5,391 nt of DNA from Thermodesulfovibrionales bacterium (lineage in GTDB: Bacteria; Nitrospirota; Thermodesulfovibrionia; Thermodesulfovibrionales; SM23-35): contig JAGUWT010000084.1 of the NCBI GenBank assembly GCA_020062205.1, forward strand, positions 1-5,391, given 5' to 3'. Within the stretch, counting starts at the first letter, position 1; the number at the start of each line of letters is the position of its first letter. Below are positions 4,759 through 5,391 of this stretch, piece after piece. The position numbers and the translations under genes were made by a program. The notes beneath the pieces were generated by a model that was not told the origin of the DNA, ran no database searches, and worked only from the letters and a program-made list of their open reading frames with translations.

Positions 4759-5391
4759 TTATTTCGCTGGAGAATTTTTCTCTATCTTTCCATATTTCTC
4801 CTCTTCAGTTCTTCTAAAACGAGATGCCTCAGTAGTATCTATATACCGATCACCTGATGTATCAATCTCCTTAAGGACTGATAATATATCTGCGTCTCCA
4901 CCCTTGCCATCTTCAAACATTTTGAATGCAGTTGCAAAATTTGAATCATTTAGTGTCCTGTATCTTAGAGCCGCCCTGTATTCTTTAAATGCCTCCACTG
5001 CTACCTCATAAATAATATCGCCACCAAAGAATATTACGCTCATGCCCTTTACCTTGGCCTTTTCGAGCTTGCCTATCAGCTCTTTACATTCGGCTTCCTT
5101 TTTCTCAAACTGTGATCTTTCACTACTGAGCTGCTTTTCAATATCTGCCTTAGCGCTTGCGAGCTTATCTCGTTCTGCCTTACATGTTGTCAGTTGCTGC
5201 TCAATCTCAACTCTTGCCTTCTCCAGTTTATCTCGTTCTGCCTTACATGTTGTCAGTTGCTGTTCAATCTCAGCTTTTGTCTTCTCCTGCTCAGCTTTTG
5301 TCTTCTCCTGCTTTTCTCGTCCAGTCTTTCCCGTAATGGTATCAAAAGTAGCACACCCTGCTAATAATAATGTCGGTATTACTACAACATA
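4759..5391 (-). CDS. Coiled-coil lipoprotein with a C-terminal EF-hand-like motif (5' partial)
   Basis: I do not recognise a named family. The frame is open from the right edge to the stop, 210 residues, with the start codon outside the window. Numbering from the edge, a hydrophobic stretch ends in a lipobox (LLLAGC, Cys13), so the protein should be cleaved by signal peptidase II and lipidated at Cys13. Ala at +2 predicts outer-membrane sorting by the E. coli rule. Residues of about 22-115 are Lys/Glu/Gln-rich and repetitive, with EIEQQLTTCKAERDKL occurring twice and a third diverged copy. Ile42, Ile63, Ile84 and Leu105 fall on a 21-residue (three-heptad) period, as in a coiled coil. Cysteines recur at 49, 70 and 102. 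A globular end follows (GMSVIFFGGDIIYEVAVEAF) and then DTSGDRYIDTTE (177-188), which fits the 12-residue EF-hand loop at positions 1, 3, 5, 8, 9 and 12 but has Arg instead of Gly at 6. The ATG at 5043 is internal. Confidence 0.87.
   Translation of the reverse strand, partial: YVVVIPTLLLAGCATFDTITGKTGREKQEKTKAEQEKTKAEIEQQLTTCKAERDKLEKARVEIEQQLTTCKAERDKLASAKADIEKQLSSERSQFEKKEAECKELIGKLEKAKVKGMSVIFFGGDIIYEVAVEAFKEYRAALRYRTLNDSNFATAFKMFEDGKGGDADILSVLKEIDTSGDRYIDTTEASRFRRTEEEKYGKIEKNSPAK
4828..4863 (-). other. EF-hand-like calcium-binding loop in the lipoprotein
   Basis: The encoded loop DTSGDRYIDTTE places Asp, Ser, Asp, Ile, Asp and Glu at positions 1, 3, 5, 8, 9 and 12 of the canonical EF-hand loop. 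Position 6, normally Gly, is Arg. Helix-like sequence flanks it (ADILSVLKEI before, ASRFRRTEEE after). A DGKGGDAD stretch about 16 residues earlier may be a degenerate partner. Calcium binding is an inference from the motif. Confidence 0.55.
5165..5272 (-). repeat. 63-bp period duplication encoding three coiled-coil heptads
   Basis: Positions 5165-5209 and 5228-5272 match at 44 of 45 bases with an offset of 63 bp. Each copy encodes EIEQQLTTCKAERDK. The offset of 21 residues is exactly three heptads, so duplication keeps both reading frame and coiled-coil register. A more diverged third copy (DIEKQLSSERSQFE) lies further along the gene at the same spacing. Confidence 0.9.
5271..5312 (-). repeat. 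Exact 21-bp tandem duplication (one heptad) in the lipoprotein
   Basis: The 21-mer at 5271-5291 is repeated exactly at 5292-5312. It encodes the single-heptad pair TKAEQEK / TKAEIE. It abuts the 63-bp repeats and shows the same growth by whole heptads on a shorter scale. Confidence 0.85.

Noticed and set aside
4759..5043. A stand-alone 94-residue protein starting at the ATG at 5043
   Set aside because: The same frame continues without a stop to the right edge and encodes a coherent coiled coil and lipobox upstream, so this ATG is internal.

Overview
The window reads as chromosomal DNA from a diderm (LPS-bearing) bacterium of moderate-to-low GC. It carries an inner-membrane lipoprotein-release transporter (LolC/E plus LolD), two ADP-heptose:LPS heptosyltransferases and a lipoprotein with a readable lipobox. 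The gene content and the short tandem repeats embedded in coding sequence resemble what I recall from environmental Nitrospirota or deltaproteobacterial genomes. That placement is an impression only; no marker gene here fixes the phylum.

Layout. On the + strand, a LolC/E-type permease (1-1215, lacking only its first few codons at the left edge) overlaps lolD (1208-1948) by 8 bp. Facing them on the - strand is a second block. Read in its own direction it holds a coiled-coil, EF-hand-like lipoprotein (5391-4759, cut by the right edge), then a WaaF heptosyltransferase fused to a GmhB heptose-bisphosphate phosphatase (4654-3041), then a WaaC-like heptosyltransferase (3030-1984). lolD and the waaC-like gene converge across only 35 bp.

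Function. The - strand block serves the inner core of LPS. GmhB removes the 7-phosphate during ADP-heptose synthesis. WaaC-like and WaaF-like enzymes would add the first and second heptose to Kdo-lipid A. LolCD would extract lipoproteins from the inner membrane for transfer to LolA. The lipoprotein at the right edge has Ala after its acylated Cys, so by the E. coli rule it would be a Lol client. The window is therefore an outer-membrane biogenesis neighbourhood.

Most unusual. (1) An uninterrupted WaaF-GmhB fusion joins a precursor-making and a precursor-using enzyme. (2) Short tandem repeats sit inside coding sequence in three consecutive genes: a perfect 5 x 7-bp array in waaC, about 4 x 7 bp in waaF-gmhB and a degenerate 4 x 7 bp in lolD, each in a variable loop. 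(3) A 9-bp-unit inverted repeat spans the lolD/waaC junction and supplies the C-terminal codons of both convergent genes. (4) The right-edge lipoprotein grows by duplications of whole heptads (21 and 63 bp). No RNA gene, CRISPR array, insertion sequence or complete new defence-type system is visible.
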